From the NCBI GenBank assembly GCA_905250025.1, contig CAJNOJ010000005.1, positions 434,001 through 498,000 of the forward strand: DNA of 64,000 bases, in the 5' to 3' direction. A model generated the notes under the pieces. The model ran no database searches. It was not told where the DNA came from and worked only from the letters and a program-made list of their open reading frames with translations. The translations under genes were made by a program, and so were the position numbers. The DNA is from Adineta ricciae (taxonomy: Eukaryota; Rotifera; Eurotatoria; Adinetida; Adinetidae). This document shows positions 37,746 through 49,937 of this stretch, in pieces (position 1 is the stretch's first letter; every line of letters begins with the position of its first letter).

Positions 37746-40097
37746 TGATATTCATTGTCGTGTGAAAATCAATCTATATATACATTTTCGCATATTATTC
37801 ATTTGAATAATAAATAAGTTCATGAAATGCATTATGCAGATGAATCTAGAGAAAACAAGTTCACAGTATATCAACTTTTCGTTGCAAACATCACTCGATT
37901 TCGATCAGATATGAGGCGTGAGTGCATTGGAATAAATATTGATCTTAACTTCAGAAAAAGAAATTGTATTTACCTGGTAAATGGAAGGAAAACAAGCAGA
38001 TTTGTGTTTCATGGTTTCAATTCGGACGCAAGAAAATCAATCGGATGCTAGCTTTCTTCTACTTGATGTGCAGTTACGAAGCGATTCAGAAAAGAGTATA
38101 TATAAATCGCTTGTTTTCATGCAAGCATTATTTAGTAAGAGAGATGACGAAGGGAAAGAAGAAGAAGAAGAAAAACAAGAAGCAAATCTATATCTATCAT
38201 ATCTAGTTGCTTATGACATAGAAAAGTTCCTTCGGCTATGCTAATAAGCAAACAATCAATATAGGGATAAATCGATGAGCTTGTGCATGAGATGATAAAG
38301 CGATTTGTTGTCTTGATTCATTCAGCTCATTTTTTCGCCGCTCTCTGTCTCTCATGTTAAGTTAGAAGGAATGTTTTATTTATTTGATTAAATAACAACA
38401 ATACTAAAACAGGATGTGAAAAGACGAATAGGAACGGATATCTTTTTTTTCCCTTTTTTCTCTTTAAATATCAGTAGTCATTTGTAATGTGTTAACATAT
38501 TTTCTATTCAGATATTATTCAAGTGTTAAACTGGCAATGTCATCCAACGAGAGAAGGAAGAGAGAGAGAGAGACAGACAACACGCATAGAAGAAAAAAAA
38601 AATCAGTAGCAGCTGTTCTTCAATGCAAAGTCAAAACGATGTTTTACATCAATTGACAATGAATATCTGTATTCGATAAAAGAAAAAAAAATCTGCCTAA
38701 AAAACTAACTTATGATCAAATCAAATCGAGGTCCACATTATACAAATTAATGCCTATAAATAACTAGTAGTATATGTATATGATTCTCACTTGTTATCAT
38801 TAGGCTTGCTTGTTTGTCATTTATCGCTCGATGGGATCATTTGCCATCAATCCTGTCATAGATGATGATTAACACCAAATGTGCTGATAGACAAATCAAG
38901 CGAAAGATATCTTCGACATCATGTGTGTGTTAGACAAGTTAGTTTTCATGCATGTATACATCTAGACGAGTTGGTTGAATAATAAATAACGAAGAAAAAG
39001 GGCGGAGATACGAGCAGTTGACAGTGATAAAAATCAATTAGTAATCCAGCTGCTTAACCTGATGTTTTTGTCCTTTTTTTTGATATTATCTAGAAGTTCA
39101 AACAATAATTACCAGTCGATCGAAGGCGGATTGCTTTTTTTTTTCGAAAAAAAGAAGGAAACAACGGGCCCTTAGAAAATCAAATACTCGGAGTCGTTCT
39201 TCATCAAAAAGCTTCATTCAGTTTCGAATAGCCCATATCAATCGGTCTTTCAATACTTGAATGACGTCTGATTTTTTTTCTTCTTCCCTCTTCTCAATTA
39301 ACTAGTATATACAAAGAGAGAGAAAAAAGCGTTATTTGCATTATTACAATAAGTTGGATGATGATGATGAAGAGCGAACGAAATAAAAGAAGAAAAAGAA
39401 CTTAAAAAGATGACTGACAAACGGCTGTATGATTCTATTTCAAATAAGCAATCTTCGAAAATGTTGTTCAACGTCAATAAAGATAATGGCTATACTAATT
39501 GTCAATAGTCTTCTTCGATGCCACTTGGCAAATAGAACATTCCTACATGATTTGTCTAATGATTAAACTTACATGAAATCTTATTCACAATTTATATCAA
39601 CAGATAGGAACAGTTTCCTTGTCGACCGAACGAGTTAATACTCGTGTCTGATTATGCGAACTGATGAAACTCGATTAGTTCATCATTTATCTTCTTTCGG
39701 TCTCTTCTCAATTTGATACGTCCCATCGTTGTGAAAATCACCAGAGAATAAATACTTGGTACTGTCAATTACATGTCGAATATATAGAAGATGGAAAATA
39801 TCGACACAACATAAGATGAGAAAAGACTTCGGACATCTTTTCAATTCGATTTCTTTGTCAAGGAGAATCTAATTAATTTTGTTTAAGAGACAAATCTTTC
39901 CAATGAAACCAAAGAAGGAAGCCATCGATGACACTTCGATAGAGTGAGAAAAAAAAAAGAATTTGAACAATATTCATATATTTAAGTTAATTTCTCCATG
40001 AATACAATGATTATCGAATGGATAACACAAAAAAGAAATCGATGCATATTTCGAGTGAAGTTCGCTGCTTGATTTACAAATGAGAACGATGATGAAA
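37746..40097. other. 2.35 kb gap between GPCR 5' end and AAMDC 3' end
   Basis: AT-rich. There is a GA microsatellite at about 38553-38574, GAA-rich runs near 38156-38178, and T- or A-runs. Short frames here have no family resemblance. The region before the GPCR start should contain its promoter. Confidence 0.5.
38553..38574. repeat. GA dinucleotide microsatellite
   Basis: A short run of GA units (GAGAGAGAGAGACAGACA) lies in non-coding DNA. Confidence 0.6.
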
Positions 40098-40557
40098 TTA
40101 GCATGTTGAATGTATTAAAGCACCAACAAGTTTGTTTTTTTGTGCAAGTTCGTTATAACATTGATGTGCATCAAGAGTAGTCTTGACGAAATAATCGGTA
40201 TTCAATTGCATGCCTTTTTCTCGAAGAAAATCTTCTGTTTCTTTCGCTATTTTCAATTGATTTTCCATGCCTGTTGACAATACAATATATTTCGCATTTT
40301 TCTTTAACAAGTATTCGACATCTTGGGGTTGTATACCGGGAACATGAGAAGTATTCGACTCTCTCCAATCCCATTTTTCTGCTCCTGAAAAAGCGATGTG
40401 CAAGATCAAATTAATTACTATTACTGCGTTAGAGAGCGATATTACCTCCGGGAAAAAGTTTGAAATCTTTACCGGGTGGACATCCTTCTACTTTCATAAA
40501 GCCCCATTTGAGTTCTTCGATTAGAGGAGATCCTTTGGATATATCAACACTTGCCAT
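40098..40557 (-). CDS. AAMDC: AAMDC-like protein (Mth938 domain)
   Basis: Two exons encode about 130 residues. The start MASVDISKGSPLIEELKWG leads to the family block KLFPGGAEKWDWRES across an intron at about 40387-40443, then HVPGIQPQDVEYLL, IVLSTGMENQLKI and the conserved last residues ALIHSTC. AAMDC is a small cytosolic protein linked with adipogenesis and PI3K-mTOR signalling in mammals; the biochemical activity of the Mth938 fold is unknown. The length is normal for the family. It lies 180 bp upstream of nothing but its minus-strand neighbour's 3' end. Confidence 0.93.
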
Positions 40558-40739
40558 CTTCAATACAAATGAACAGGTTTTGTACATACATGAAACTTGA
40601 AATGTTTTTCTTTGTTTATTAATCAATTTCTTTTCTTGTGGTTTCCAAAAAAAGAAAACTTCTGACACGAAAACAAACGTACAGAGGAAATAGAGAACAG
40701 TAGTTGTACAGAAATGTTAAATAGATTAACACAAATAAA

Positions 40740-43700
40740 TTAAATCATCGATGATTCTTGACGATCATCTGTACCTGTCATTGACTTAGCACGAGCTTTC
40801 TTCAATTTATTATTATTATTCATCTGAGAAGAAAAGAGACATATTCAACATAGACGGGCAATTCGAATCAAACATTATCTTACTTGATTATGTTTAGGAC
40901 AATACACTGAATAACTTTCTTCAATCAATCGACTATCAACTAAATCGAAACTATATGATTTCTATTGATTCAATTCGATTTACATACTAGTTGTTTTCGC
41001 ACAGGAATAATGATATCGAATTTTACAATTCCGATAGCGACATGCCAATGCTGCACCAGGTATTTTACAAGCAGAACATGTCTATGAATAATTACAAATG
41101 GAAAATAATCTTATGCAATGTGTATGAGTGCCTTACGATATCGAGATATGTCATACATGCATCAGACACGTGCATAAGTTCTCCTGTGCTCGAATTCATT
41201 TGAATGTGATTATTCCATAATGCACAATCTCGGTGTAGCCAAACTTCTTTTAATTTTCTGTAATGTTTAGGTAATTGTTTATCTGGAGAAAAAAAAAAGA
41301 ATTCGATTGATTTTCCAAGAGAATCTGCTGTCATACTATTCTGAACGTATCCTTGGCATTGTTCATTCAGTGAAAATGGGCCGAATAAAGGTCCGAGATA
41401 GTTTTCGTAAGGTTCTTTCCAACATAAGATGCAACACCATGCAGCTTTGAAATCTTCCACAGGATTCATTTTGACTTGTCTTCGAGGAAAATAGAATGAT
41501 TGAACGGTTAAGTTCTTTTTTGTATTGGTAGATGTTTCCAAATGTGTGCCTGGTACGATGCGATGTGTAACATCATCGTTAGCAATGACGTATAATTCAT
41601 CCGAGCGATTTTTCGCCGAAATAGTTGCGGTTTCATTCGAATGTGTCTTTTTCGTTGATCTTCTTTTCGGTGGAACGTTGACATGACGGAATTTTTTTAT
41701 GATTTCAACTGTTTGTTCGTCTTGTTCAGGATCGTCTCTCGACGGATTTCGCTGAGATTTCTTCGAGGAAGACCTTCGGATCGGTTTATTTACATTATCT
41801 GAAGGTTCTTTTTCGTTCAGTTGATATTCATCATCGGAATTATCATTTAAATACGTGGATAATTCAGGCACTTGCTCCTCTAAGGCTCCAAAAAATTTTT
41901 GTTCTGTAAAATAAACAATAAATGTAGAAGAGTTTTCAATAAATCGATCGTTACCATCTTCTTTGGATATATTATCGAAACGGACTAGATGACTTCGTCG
42001 TTGAGGACGATTCTTCACGTTCCAATTAACACCGCTTTCGCTTGGTTCTTCATCAACAACCATTTCATCACTACCTTTCTTTCGATCTTCATCATTGTCA
42101 TCACTTGTCTCTGCATCTTCCCCTACCTCTTCTTCATCATCATTGTCATCACTTTCATCTTCACTATTAGAACTATTTTCTCCAATACTTTTAGCTGACT
42201 CATCTTCACTCTCTGAAGATGACGGTGACGATGATGATGACGAAGGAAGTGGACGTTTTGAATGACTAGGTACTGTTCCACCAGGTGGTACATATTCGTT
42301 ATCCTCATCTTCTTCATCGCCGTTATCTTCCATTAAACCAGCAGCGATAGCAGTTTCTAAGAACAGCCGTGTGTTGCCAGTGTAAATCAATGAACGTTTC
42401 TTTGCTTCGCGAATAGGTTTCGATGAAAGCTCTGTTGTCGTTCGTCTTTGTGGTGTAGAATTAGAAGATGAACTTGATTGGTCATCGTCAAGATTCGAAT
42501 GAGTAGGTGATTGAATAACTTTAGGTTTTTGAATTTTCGTTGAAATAAAATTTGAATGATGACCGTTAATCGAACTGTTTAACTCAGAATTATTTTCTGA
42601 TAATCGTCGTTTCGACGATTTGTGATGATCCAAAGAACCATTACGTCTCTTCTCAATTCCATTTGATGACGAACTGACAGTATCACTATTTGATTTATCT
42701 AATTGAACTTTCACAGGAGAACAACTTCGATTTTCACTGTTGGATGTTCCACGTTCGGATGATGTAGATAAGTCACGTTTTCTCGATGTTCGAGTACTGG
42801 ATTTCGGTGTGGTACTCGGCGATTCAGATACGCCATCCAACTGAGATGAAACTACGATGGTATTTGAGCTAAATTACAAATTGAATCCGATCAAACTCTG
42901 ATATACTGGAAAGAAGAAAAAGTATAAATCAACCTTAATCTAATTTTATCTGTAGAAGATTTATTAAGATTCGATCGGAGCTTCGTCAATAATTCTTCAT
43001 AATCTTGTTCAATATATTCTACTTTGCAATGGATTCCGTCGTCGTTGTCGATCGATCCATCAACAAATGGTTGCGTATCTGGCTGATTTGACGAAAACAT
43101 CATCGATTGAGATTGCTGCTGCTGCTGCTGTTGTTGTTGTTGGAGAAATGAAGGATTATGTTTCTGTTGCAGTGATTTAATTGATGGTAGCGGTGCTTGA
43201 GACGTTGGTGTGCTCAAGCCTCGTGTTAAGAGGCTCGTTACCACTGGATGATTACTGATGATTGAGTCACCTGTGTTCATATCATTTGTTGTATTCATAC
43301 GATTTTTTTTATTCAAATCACTTCGTTCGTCATGTGTTGAACTACGTTTCAAACCGCCAGATGTTCTCGTATGCTGATCAAGAGTAGACTTGTCATTTGT
43401 GAGTAAGTTACTAACAATAGTAGTGTTTGGTGGTGTTGAAACAGAATTTTTTGGTGATGAAGTTCCATACGGTGATAAAGACTCGCTGAATGGCGATTGT
43501 GGATCATGAATTTCATTTACAACACTCTTCGGATCAATGACCTAAACAGATGGAGTAAAACATTGATTTATTTCGTGTAGGGAGAATATTACCTGTGATT
43601 CAGGTAATAGTACAAGTCTTTCAAGTGATTGCAGTGGATGTGGATGTGATTCGCCTGCATTTGATAGTTTATTAGATGTCGATGAATTCATAGCTTGTTG

Positions 43701-44806
43701 TTGTAACGGTGGTGCTGGCTGATTAATGAACATTGGATTTTGGTCTGACATAATTGGATGGTTTGGATGACAAAATTGTTGTGATGGTGGCATGCGATAC
43801 TGGTGATGTTCATATGGATGATAATGCATTGGATGTGACGCCATCGATGGTGGTAACGATGGTCGATGTCCACCCCAGGGTGGATGTTGTTGCGGATGCA
43901 TCATCATACGTTGATTTGGATACATAAAAGGTTGTTGTTGTGGGTCTGGCGAGTAAAATCGTGGCGGATGTGGACTATAATAGCCTCCACCAGGAGGATT
44001 TATACCACGATACATCATTCCTGGCGGTTGAAATTGATGAGAAGAATGCGGCGGAGGTGGTTGTGGATGATAATCATTGAATGGTGGTGGTTCCATCTGT
44101 GGAGGTAAGGCATCGATGGATGTTGAGCGATGAGGTGATGACGTTGAAGATGATGGACTCACATCAAAGAACGTATTCGGGTTAACTGGATTAGCGTAAG
44201 AATTTGAACGATGGTACGAAGGTGGAGTGTCAAATGTAGGTGGACCCGGAAGAATGCGATCTGGCGATGGACCACTACTTGTTGGTGGTGTGCTAACATT
44301 AGGTCCAGGAGAATATGCTGTTGGATTTTGACTCATCGTTCGATTGAGTGCATTTATAGCTGGACTAGCTGTTTAAGACAAAACAAATGGGATACATCTT
44401 TGTAAAGGCAGAATATGATGTATGCAGAATAGCGTACCTGTGCGAGAACGAGTGGTCGATGTTGGAGGCTCAGAATTAAGATCAAGGTAGTGTGTTGGAT
44501 TTAGACCTATCAGATAAATGGAAATCAAAATAAACTCCTTTCTTATTTCTCAAGACGAACTTTTAAGACTTTGCTTCAAAAGTGTGATATTATCCATTAT
44601 TGTATAGATATCATTGCTTGCTACACCTAATGATTGCAATTGAGCAATAGTCAATCGACATACCTTTCAAGTAGCATTCAATAAAATTTATTCAATTAGA
44701 TATAAAATTCTCTTACCGAATGTATGTTTTGATAACCAGATCGTTCAAAACGATCCGCATATTTACTACACGTAAATGTATCAAGCCAATGTGCAATACT
44801 AACCAT
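40740..44806 (-). CDS. SAM-domain protein with extended PHD finger (TCF20/RAI1-like ePHD)
   Basis: The N-terminus (44806 down) encodes a SAM domain: HWLDTFTCSKYADRFERSGYQ then LTIAQLQSLGVASNDIYTIM. A long Pro/His-rich region and a polyglutamine tract follow (44336-43000), and then a Ser/acidic region (42840-41900). The C-terminal ePHD has WCCILCWKEP, YLGPLFGPF and VWLHRDCALWNN in one exon, TCSACKIPGAALACRYRNC and YHYSCAKTT in the next, and YCPKHNQ in a third. It ends with a basic tail, stop TAA at 40740-40742. ePHD fingers of this wording occur in chromatin readers TCF20, RAI1 and KMT2 proteins. I know no member with a SAM domain, so the full name is left open. It is most likely a nuclear chromatin factor. 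Confidence 0.78.
43107..43141 (-). repeat. CAG/CAA tract coding polyglutamine in the SAM-ePHD protein
   Basis: CTGCTG...TTGTTG on the plus strand codes for about ten glutamines on the minus strand, using both CAG and CAA codons. Confidence 0.75.
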
Positions 44807-45748
44807 GGTGAAAAGTTTTTTTATTTGATCAAGCGAAATTCATTCTTCTGGAATAACAACAGTATGGTATATATTATATAAATGTTTAGTTTAGAATAAG
44901 AAACAATTGTGTAAAGAATAGAAAAAAAACTGATTTCGTTCGTTCGTTTTGATTGGTTAATTTATATAATACACAATGAATTAGCAACGAGTGTTAATAT
45001 AGTAGAATATGGTCAGTTATCAATATGACTTGCAACAGAGACGTGAAATGTTTATTAATGATTGTTCATCATAAAGGATTCATAGAACAATTTTCATTGG
45101 ACGATAACTTTACCCAATCGTGACATACATGTCAATCATTAGTTAGCACATGGATGATCTATTCTTTTTCAGGGCATAGTGTTCATGAAAGCATGAAGAA
45201 ACATAAAGTAATTCATATTTATTAGAAAAAAAGTTCTAATATAATTTGACGACAATATTATGCTCGATTTAACACCCTTCCTATATTTTTTCTGAGTTAA
45301 TCTATCGATGATCTTATTTTAATTTAAACCTTTCAAAGCGATATACTTATATGAAATTTCTAAACATGTTTTTCAAAGAATATAGATTGAATGCAAAGAT
45401 GCATATGGTTGTCTTTTATGTCAAATAAAAGCCCATTAAAAACGGGATTGAAGAGTATAACTATTCATAGGACGATAAGAGCCTAATAGAATTATGGAAA
45501 TTTAAACAAATTTTAGAAGTGTTGCTGGCGTACTTTTGTGGATGGTCAAATATAAAATCAAGAAGTTTTAAAAAAGTGTCTTTGTCTATTGTATTTTGTA
45601 GAGATATCTTTGCTAAAGATTTTCATAAAAAATAGTCAAAGTTTGCTGAAGAAATCTTCTTGCTACGACGAAACTATTGAAAAATTTCAAGCACTTCTAT
45701 ATGCTTAGGCTATAAAGTATTTTGATATTTCTATTAAAGCATAACTAT
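44807..45748. other. Intergenic, upstream of the SAM-ePHD gene
   Basis: Roughly 0.9 kb of AT-rich DNA, with no recognised coding or RNA gene. It should contain the SAM-ePHD promoter near its low-coordinate end. Confidence 0.5.
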
Positions 45749-46096
45749 TTATTTGGCAAACTTTGTATATATTTTTATGAAAGTATGCACCACAGGTAGC
45801 TCTATAAAATCTGATAAATAAATCAATTCTTTTAAGAATCCTTTCTTGTTGTTGTAGCTGACCGAATGCTGTAAACTATGGTGTGAGCCACCGGTGACTA
45901 ACGTTGTCCCGGAAGGGTTAATGTCAATGTCAAACGTTTGCATATTAAGGTAGAAAAAGAAGTGTTGCAACTGTATTTCTCGTCTAAGATAACAAATAGG
46001 AATTCTTCCATAAAAAATATAGGGTTCAAAGCACCACAAATTAGAGGTTGACACGTCGATGCGACGACCAGCAGTAGATGTACCAGAACCGCTCAA
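45749..46096 (-). pseudogene. WD40 fragment resembling WRAP53 (TCAB1), probably decayed
   Basis: On the minus strand, ICYLRREIQLQ and MQTFDIDINPSGTTLVTGGS resemble the WD-repeat wording of WRAP53 proteins (LRRxxxTNQR, FDIxPxGxxLxSGGxDG), a telomerase and Cajal-body RNA-binding protein. No other blades are found around it, the match is interrupted by an insertion, and it stops early. This suggests a broken fragment. The family match is from memory and partial. Confidence 0.4.
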
Positions 46097-46753
46097 AACG
46101 ATACGGAATCGAATAAATATTAAATATAAAGACTCTGATTTGTTTTCTGAAAAGAACGTTTATTCATTAAACAAATATTTAAATTTTATTAAACTACTTT
46201 TATATCTTCTTCATAGTAACTTACGATCGTCTTTTATATCCTATCTGTCTGGCAATGTATTAACGCATTATTTACACTAATCTAAAGGAGCATGTCACTG
46301 TGAATTCTTTTAGTAACTTTTGTTCATAAGATGCATAGTATATGATGATTTTCAAAATGCATCTGGCAAGAGCTCATGAATTTTCCTCTTATTTCCACTT
46401 CTTTCTTTTGGTAAGCTTCGAGTGTTAGTGAGAAGTAATTATCATGCTCGAAAAAATCAGTATTTTGAATGAAATGAAATGAAATGAAGATGAGCGATGT
46501 TTTCTCTTCTGTCTGCCTCTCTCTCTCTCCCTCATTTTCTTGTCATCAACAAATCCGCTTTTTTTCTTTTCTTGTCAATTAGTTATTAGAGAAAAAAGAG
46601 TGTCCTACACTTTTTTCTTCTTGACTACTGAAATAAAATCCATTTTTATTCTTCAAAAGGAAACGCAAAGTTGACATTTTATTCGCGGAGCAAAACAGTA
46701 AAAATTCATCTCGATGAAAAATATTCCCTAATAATTAGCCGATTTTATTCTAG
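46097..46753. other. Intergenic, upstream of the ABM-like gene
   Basis: AT-rich with a short pentanucleotide repeat (TGAAA units near 46468-46487) and a CT-rich run near 46515-46540. Nothing else is recognised. Confidence 0.5.
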
Positions 46754-47065
46754 ATGACGACGAATACTCGGAAAGATATTGTATATGTTGTTGTTGATCT
46801 TTGGCCACTAGCAGATAAAGCTGAAGATGTGAAAAAGATTCTGTATGATACCATTGCCGAAGCAAAAAAAGAACGAACATGCTTGAAATATGAATTATGT
46901 GAAAATTTAACTGACAAGTCTCAAATTACACTTCTACAAGCATGGTCTACTGAACAAGCTTTGGATCAGCATTTAACAAGTGAAGTTATTAATAAAGCGA
47001 GTGAAGAACTTCGCCGTCTTCTCTCAAGACCTACAGAAATTCGACGGTATAAGAATATTGGTTAA
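46754..47065 (+). CDS. Small ABM-like (dimeric alpha/beta barrel) protein
   Basis: A single uninterrupted frame of 103 residues. The order strand (IVYVVVDLWPL), helix (KAEDVKKILYDTIAEAKK), strand (LKYELCENL), strand (ITLLQAWSTEQAL), helix with DQHLTS and a final helix fits the dimeric alpha/beta barrel of antibiotic-biosynthesis-monooxygenase (ABM) proteins, which in other organisms are heme-degrading or quinol monooxygenases or of unknown role. The start is MTTNTRKD at 46754, the stop TAA at 47063-47065, and AATAAA follows at 47102. It has no introns, unlike most neighbours, which can indicate recent transfer or a retrocopy. Catalytic function is not known. Confidence 0.7.
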   Translation: MTTNTRKDIVYVVVDLWPLADKAEDVKKILYDTIAEAKKERTCLKYELCENLTDKSQITLLQAWSTEQALDQHLTSEVINKASEELRRLLSRPTEIRRYKNIG

Positions 47066-47101
47066 AATCTATTTTTGTTCTTCTGATCTTATCCATGTAT
47101 G

Positions 47102-47107
47102 AATAAA
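47102..47107 (+). terminator. Probable polyadenylation signal of the ABM-like gene
   Basis: AATAAA lies 37 bp after the stop codon. It is a pattern match only. Confidence 0.5.
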
Positions 47108-47869
47108 TTTTTTCAATTGAAATAACATTGTACAAATTTCACTCTTTTGCGAATCAGAAATCATGAGACAAAAATGCTTGTATCATAAAATGATGTAAAT
47201 CTGAAGATTTTAAAGCAATTGATGCTCACAAATAGAATTGAAATTCATTACGAGTCGATTGTTTAAAACAATGTTAATCAGAAACATGTTCATGATTTGA
47301 AACAAAAGCTAATCATTGAATTTTTATTCCGCAACGCAAAGAGCAAGTAATATCATATCATACTGATCTGAATCCGATTACCCACCACTGTATGTCTTTC
47401 ACAGGCGACAAGCATTGTGTATCAGTTACGCAAAAATATTTTCGAAAGGAGAGTTTTAGCTGTTCATTTTCATCAATATTCGTTCGTCTATTGGCAGTAA
47501 TTATGAGCCCAAGAAAAGAATTGATTTCTCTCCGTAAAAATCAGCAAGATAAACTGTTGATCTTTCTTTTTGTAAGTGACAGAGAAAGATTACCTGCATT
47601 GGAAATGTGTGATTCACAAAGTTTGACAAGTGGGCTATGAACCTGTTCGGAGACGAATGTATGACCATGGAAAATTTAAAGCATATCTCGCTTTGAAATA
47701 TATTGAGATAATAAATAATGATTGATTTCTATTTTTTGCACTTATAAACAACGAAATTTCACCCACGCTTTCCACCCTCAAGTTGATTGTATTTTTGTCT
47801 TTTGTAGAAACAAAAAATATTATAAAGAATGGGCAAATTAATGGCCTAAGATCAAATGAATTTTTACAG
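47108..47869. other. Intergenic, with an unassigned short frame at 47392-47640
   Basis: The frame at 47392-47640 (82 residues, with ISLRKNQQDKLLIFLFV) might be the decayed beginning of the ART-TPR gene that follows, or noise. I cannot decide. The rest shows no coding signal. Confidence 0.35.
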
Positions 47870-48754
47870 AAATCAAACCTATTTGGGAAGCTCTCAAACA
47901 AGCAGCTCATCGATACGAACAAAATGCACTGTCCATCGCCTTCATCAAGGGCAATAAAAAGTTAGATCAATTGGAACCGTCATTCATATGTACACGAATC
48001 ATTAAAAAAATACTATTATCTATTGATTTCAACGATCAACAGATTGAAGATTATGAGAACTACTGTCGTGCAATCTTTGCTGACAATCCAAAAGACTTGA
48101 AGGATGTCAAACAATCGGAACGTGATTATCACTAGAAAATGCCGATATGGCGGTATACTTGTGATCGCTTCTTCTATCGTTTGCTTAACCGTAGAATACG
48201 ACTTTTGGATGATGGTGTCATGAAACAAATGGGTTTTTTCATGAACGACCTGTAGCGGCATACAGTAACTACACAAGAAATAATCATTTCGAGGAGTCTT
48301 CATAGTCTACCGTGGTCAGGGTTGATCAAAGAAAGATTTTAAACAACTACAACAAACGAAAGCTAGACTCCTATCTTTCAACAGCTGTCTATTCACTAGC
48401 GAAATCCATGAATCTCATTGACGTTTGCTCAAGGAAGTGCAACAAATCCTGATCTAGTCGGAATATTGATTATGATGAAAACTAATTCAAAGAAATCAAG
48501 AAGCATACAAAGAGGCATGTAGGTACTACGAAAAAGTCCTTGCAATCGAATAAGAATCACTTCGTCCCAATCATCCTGATTTGGCTGTGTCCTATGAACA
48601 CTTGGGTACTATATACAAGAGTATGGGTGAGAAGACAAAGACACTCTCTTTCTGTAAACGCGCTGTGGAAATTGCTGAACAGTCATCGCTATTTAATCAT
48701 CCTCATCTACAATGGTACCGAAATAATTTAGCTGACGTGAAACAAAAGTTCTAG
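47870..48754 (+). pseudogene. Broken bdelloid-type ADP-ribosyltransferase (ART) + TPR gene
   Basis: In frame pieces follow the family order. First comes a helix region (HRYEQNALSIAFIKG, SIDFNDQQIEDYENYCRAI), then WRYTCDRFFYRLLNRRIRLL and MGFFMNDL, then the ART strand VYRGQG (48305-48322) and LLSFNSCLFTS. The last part is kinesin-light-chain-like TPR: NHPDLAVSYEHLGTIY and NHPHLQWYRNNLADVKQKF to a TAG at 48752-48754. Breaks: stops at 48133-48135, 48253-48255 and 48551-48553, plus frame changes between 48255 and 48400. The motif after VYRGQG is missing, so no enzyme can be made. This ART-TPR combination is greatly expanded in bdelloid rotifers. No intact homologue is in the window. Confidence 0.75.
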
Positions 48755-49937
48755 TTTATATTATACTTCTTGCTGCGCCCAAAATAAATATTTAATAGGC
48801 ACGAGTACTAAAAAAGGCTATACATATGATTGTACTAATTGTGTATCAAGAGAACAAAAAGAATTTCTCGTTGTTGAGTAAGGAAATAGCTTCTTTAGCG
48901 GTGGCACAAGAAGAGTGAACTTCTTAGTTTGACTTGTAATTATTGACACTTACCTAACAACATCGGAATCATCTATAGTCTACGCAGTATTGTTTTGCTG
49001 TTTCATATCCAAAGAGTAATTCATAAGTAATAGTTCGATCAATTTCAAATAAACAAGTAAATACGGGAATGTTTTTACAAAATGGATGAATAGTTGAGGT
49101 AAAAGGCTACAGGAGATTCGTATACACGCGCAAATAATCGTTGGTGTGTGCTGAAAAAAGCCACTGGTTATTAAATTGGCAAACACTTTCAAGACTAGCC
49201 AAAGTGGTATGAGATATTCTCAGTCTATTCCTATGAGTCCGCACGATCATCAATAGATTGTAGGCAAAAAAGGGGCGAAGAAAAAAAGCGGACACTCCAT
49301 TTTGATTTGGGCAAGTATCCATCTGACTTCTAATGGCTATATAGAAAGTATCGATATCAACCATTGTTGTGTTTTTTCATCACCATACTCAGTACCATTT
49401 GCAATGATAAGTAGAATTGAAGAACTAGATAAAACTACTCTTAACTCACAAACAATGAAATTATGTTTGCCATGAAAACATGAACATATTTTTATTCTGT
49501 TCATTAGGAATAGTTCGAACAAATAGTTTTTTTTTTGTTAAGTTACTAAAATATTCAATTTATTCACATTAGTTTTTATCAAAAAATGATTTTGATCTGT
49601 TAGAGTGAAAAATCAACATTATTTATCCTTTTGATTACTTTTGCTTCCCAGAAAATATCCTGAACTACAAATCATTTAAATAAGTTCGATTTCAACGTGC
49701 AGATTCTACCTAATCATTTCATATAGGTACAGTCAAAATCATCTTCTAAATGATTATACACTCGCAACCTATGAATATTCTACAAAATATGATATATTTT
49801 TATTGAATAACTAAATGAAGAAACGTAGAACTAAACTAATCAGTTCATAGAATCATTGACTACATTAAAAAGTTTGTTCTTCAGCTGTGAGAAAGTAAAA
49901 GTCTAAAATAGAAATAATTGAGATCACCGAGTCAACT
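48755..49937. other. Intergenic between ART-TPR pseudogene and PDC 3' end
   Basis: About 1.2 kb without a recognised gene. Small frames on the minus strand (about 48980-49522) show no family match. It is AT-rich. Confidence 0.5.

Noticed and set aside
37827..38244. Three overlapping short frames after the GPCR start
   Set aside because: They are short, overlap in different frames and match nothing, so they are probably chance frames in the promoter region.
43866..44405. Trp/Arg-rich plus-strand frames opposite the SAM-ePHD gene
   Set aside because: Reverse reading of a Pro/His-rich coding region gives Trp/Arg-rich artefacts.
48980..49522. Minus-strand hydrophobic frames between the ART-TPR pseudogene and PDC
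   Set aside because: No continuous exon chain or family motif could be built; AT-rich DNA often gives Leu/Ile/Phe-rich frames.
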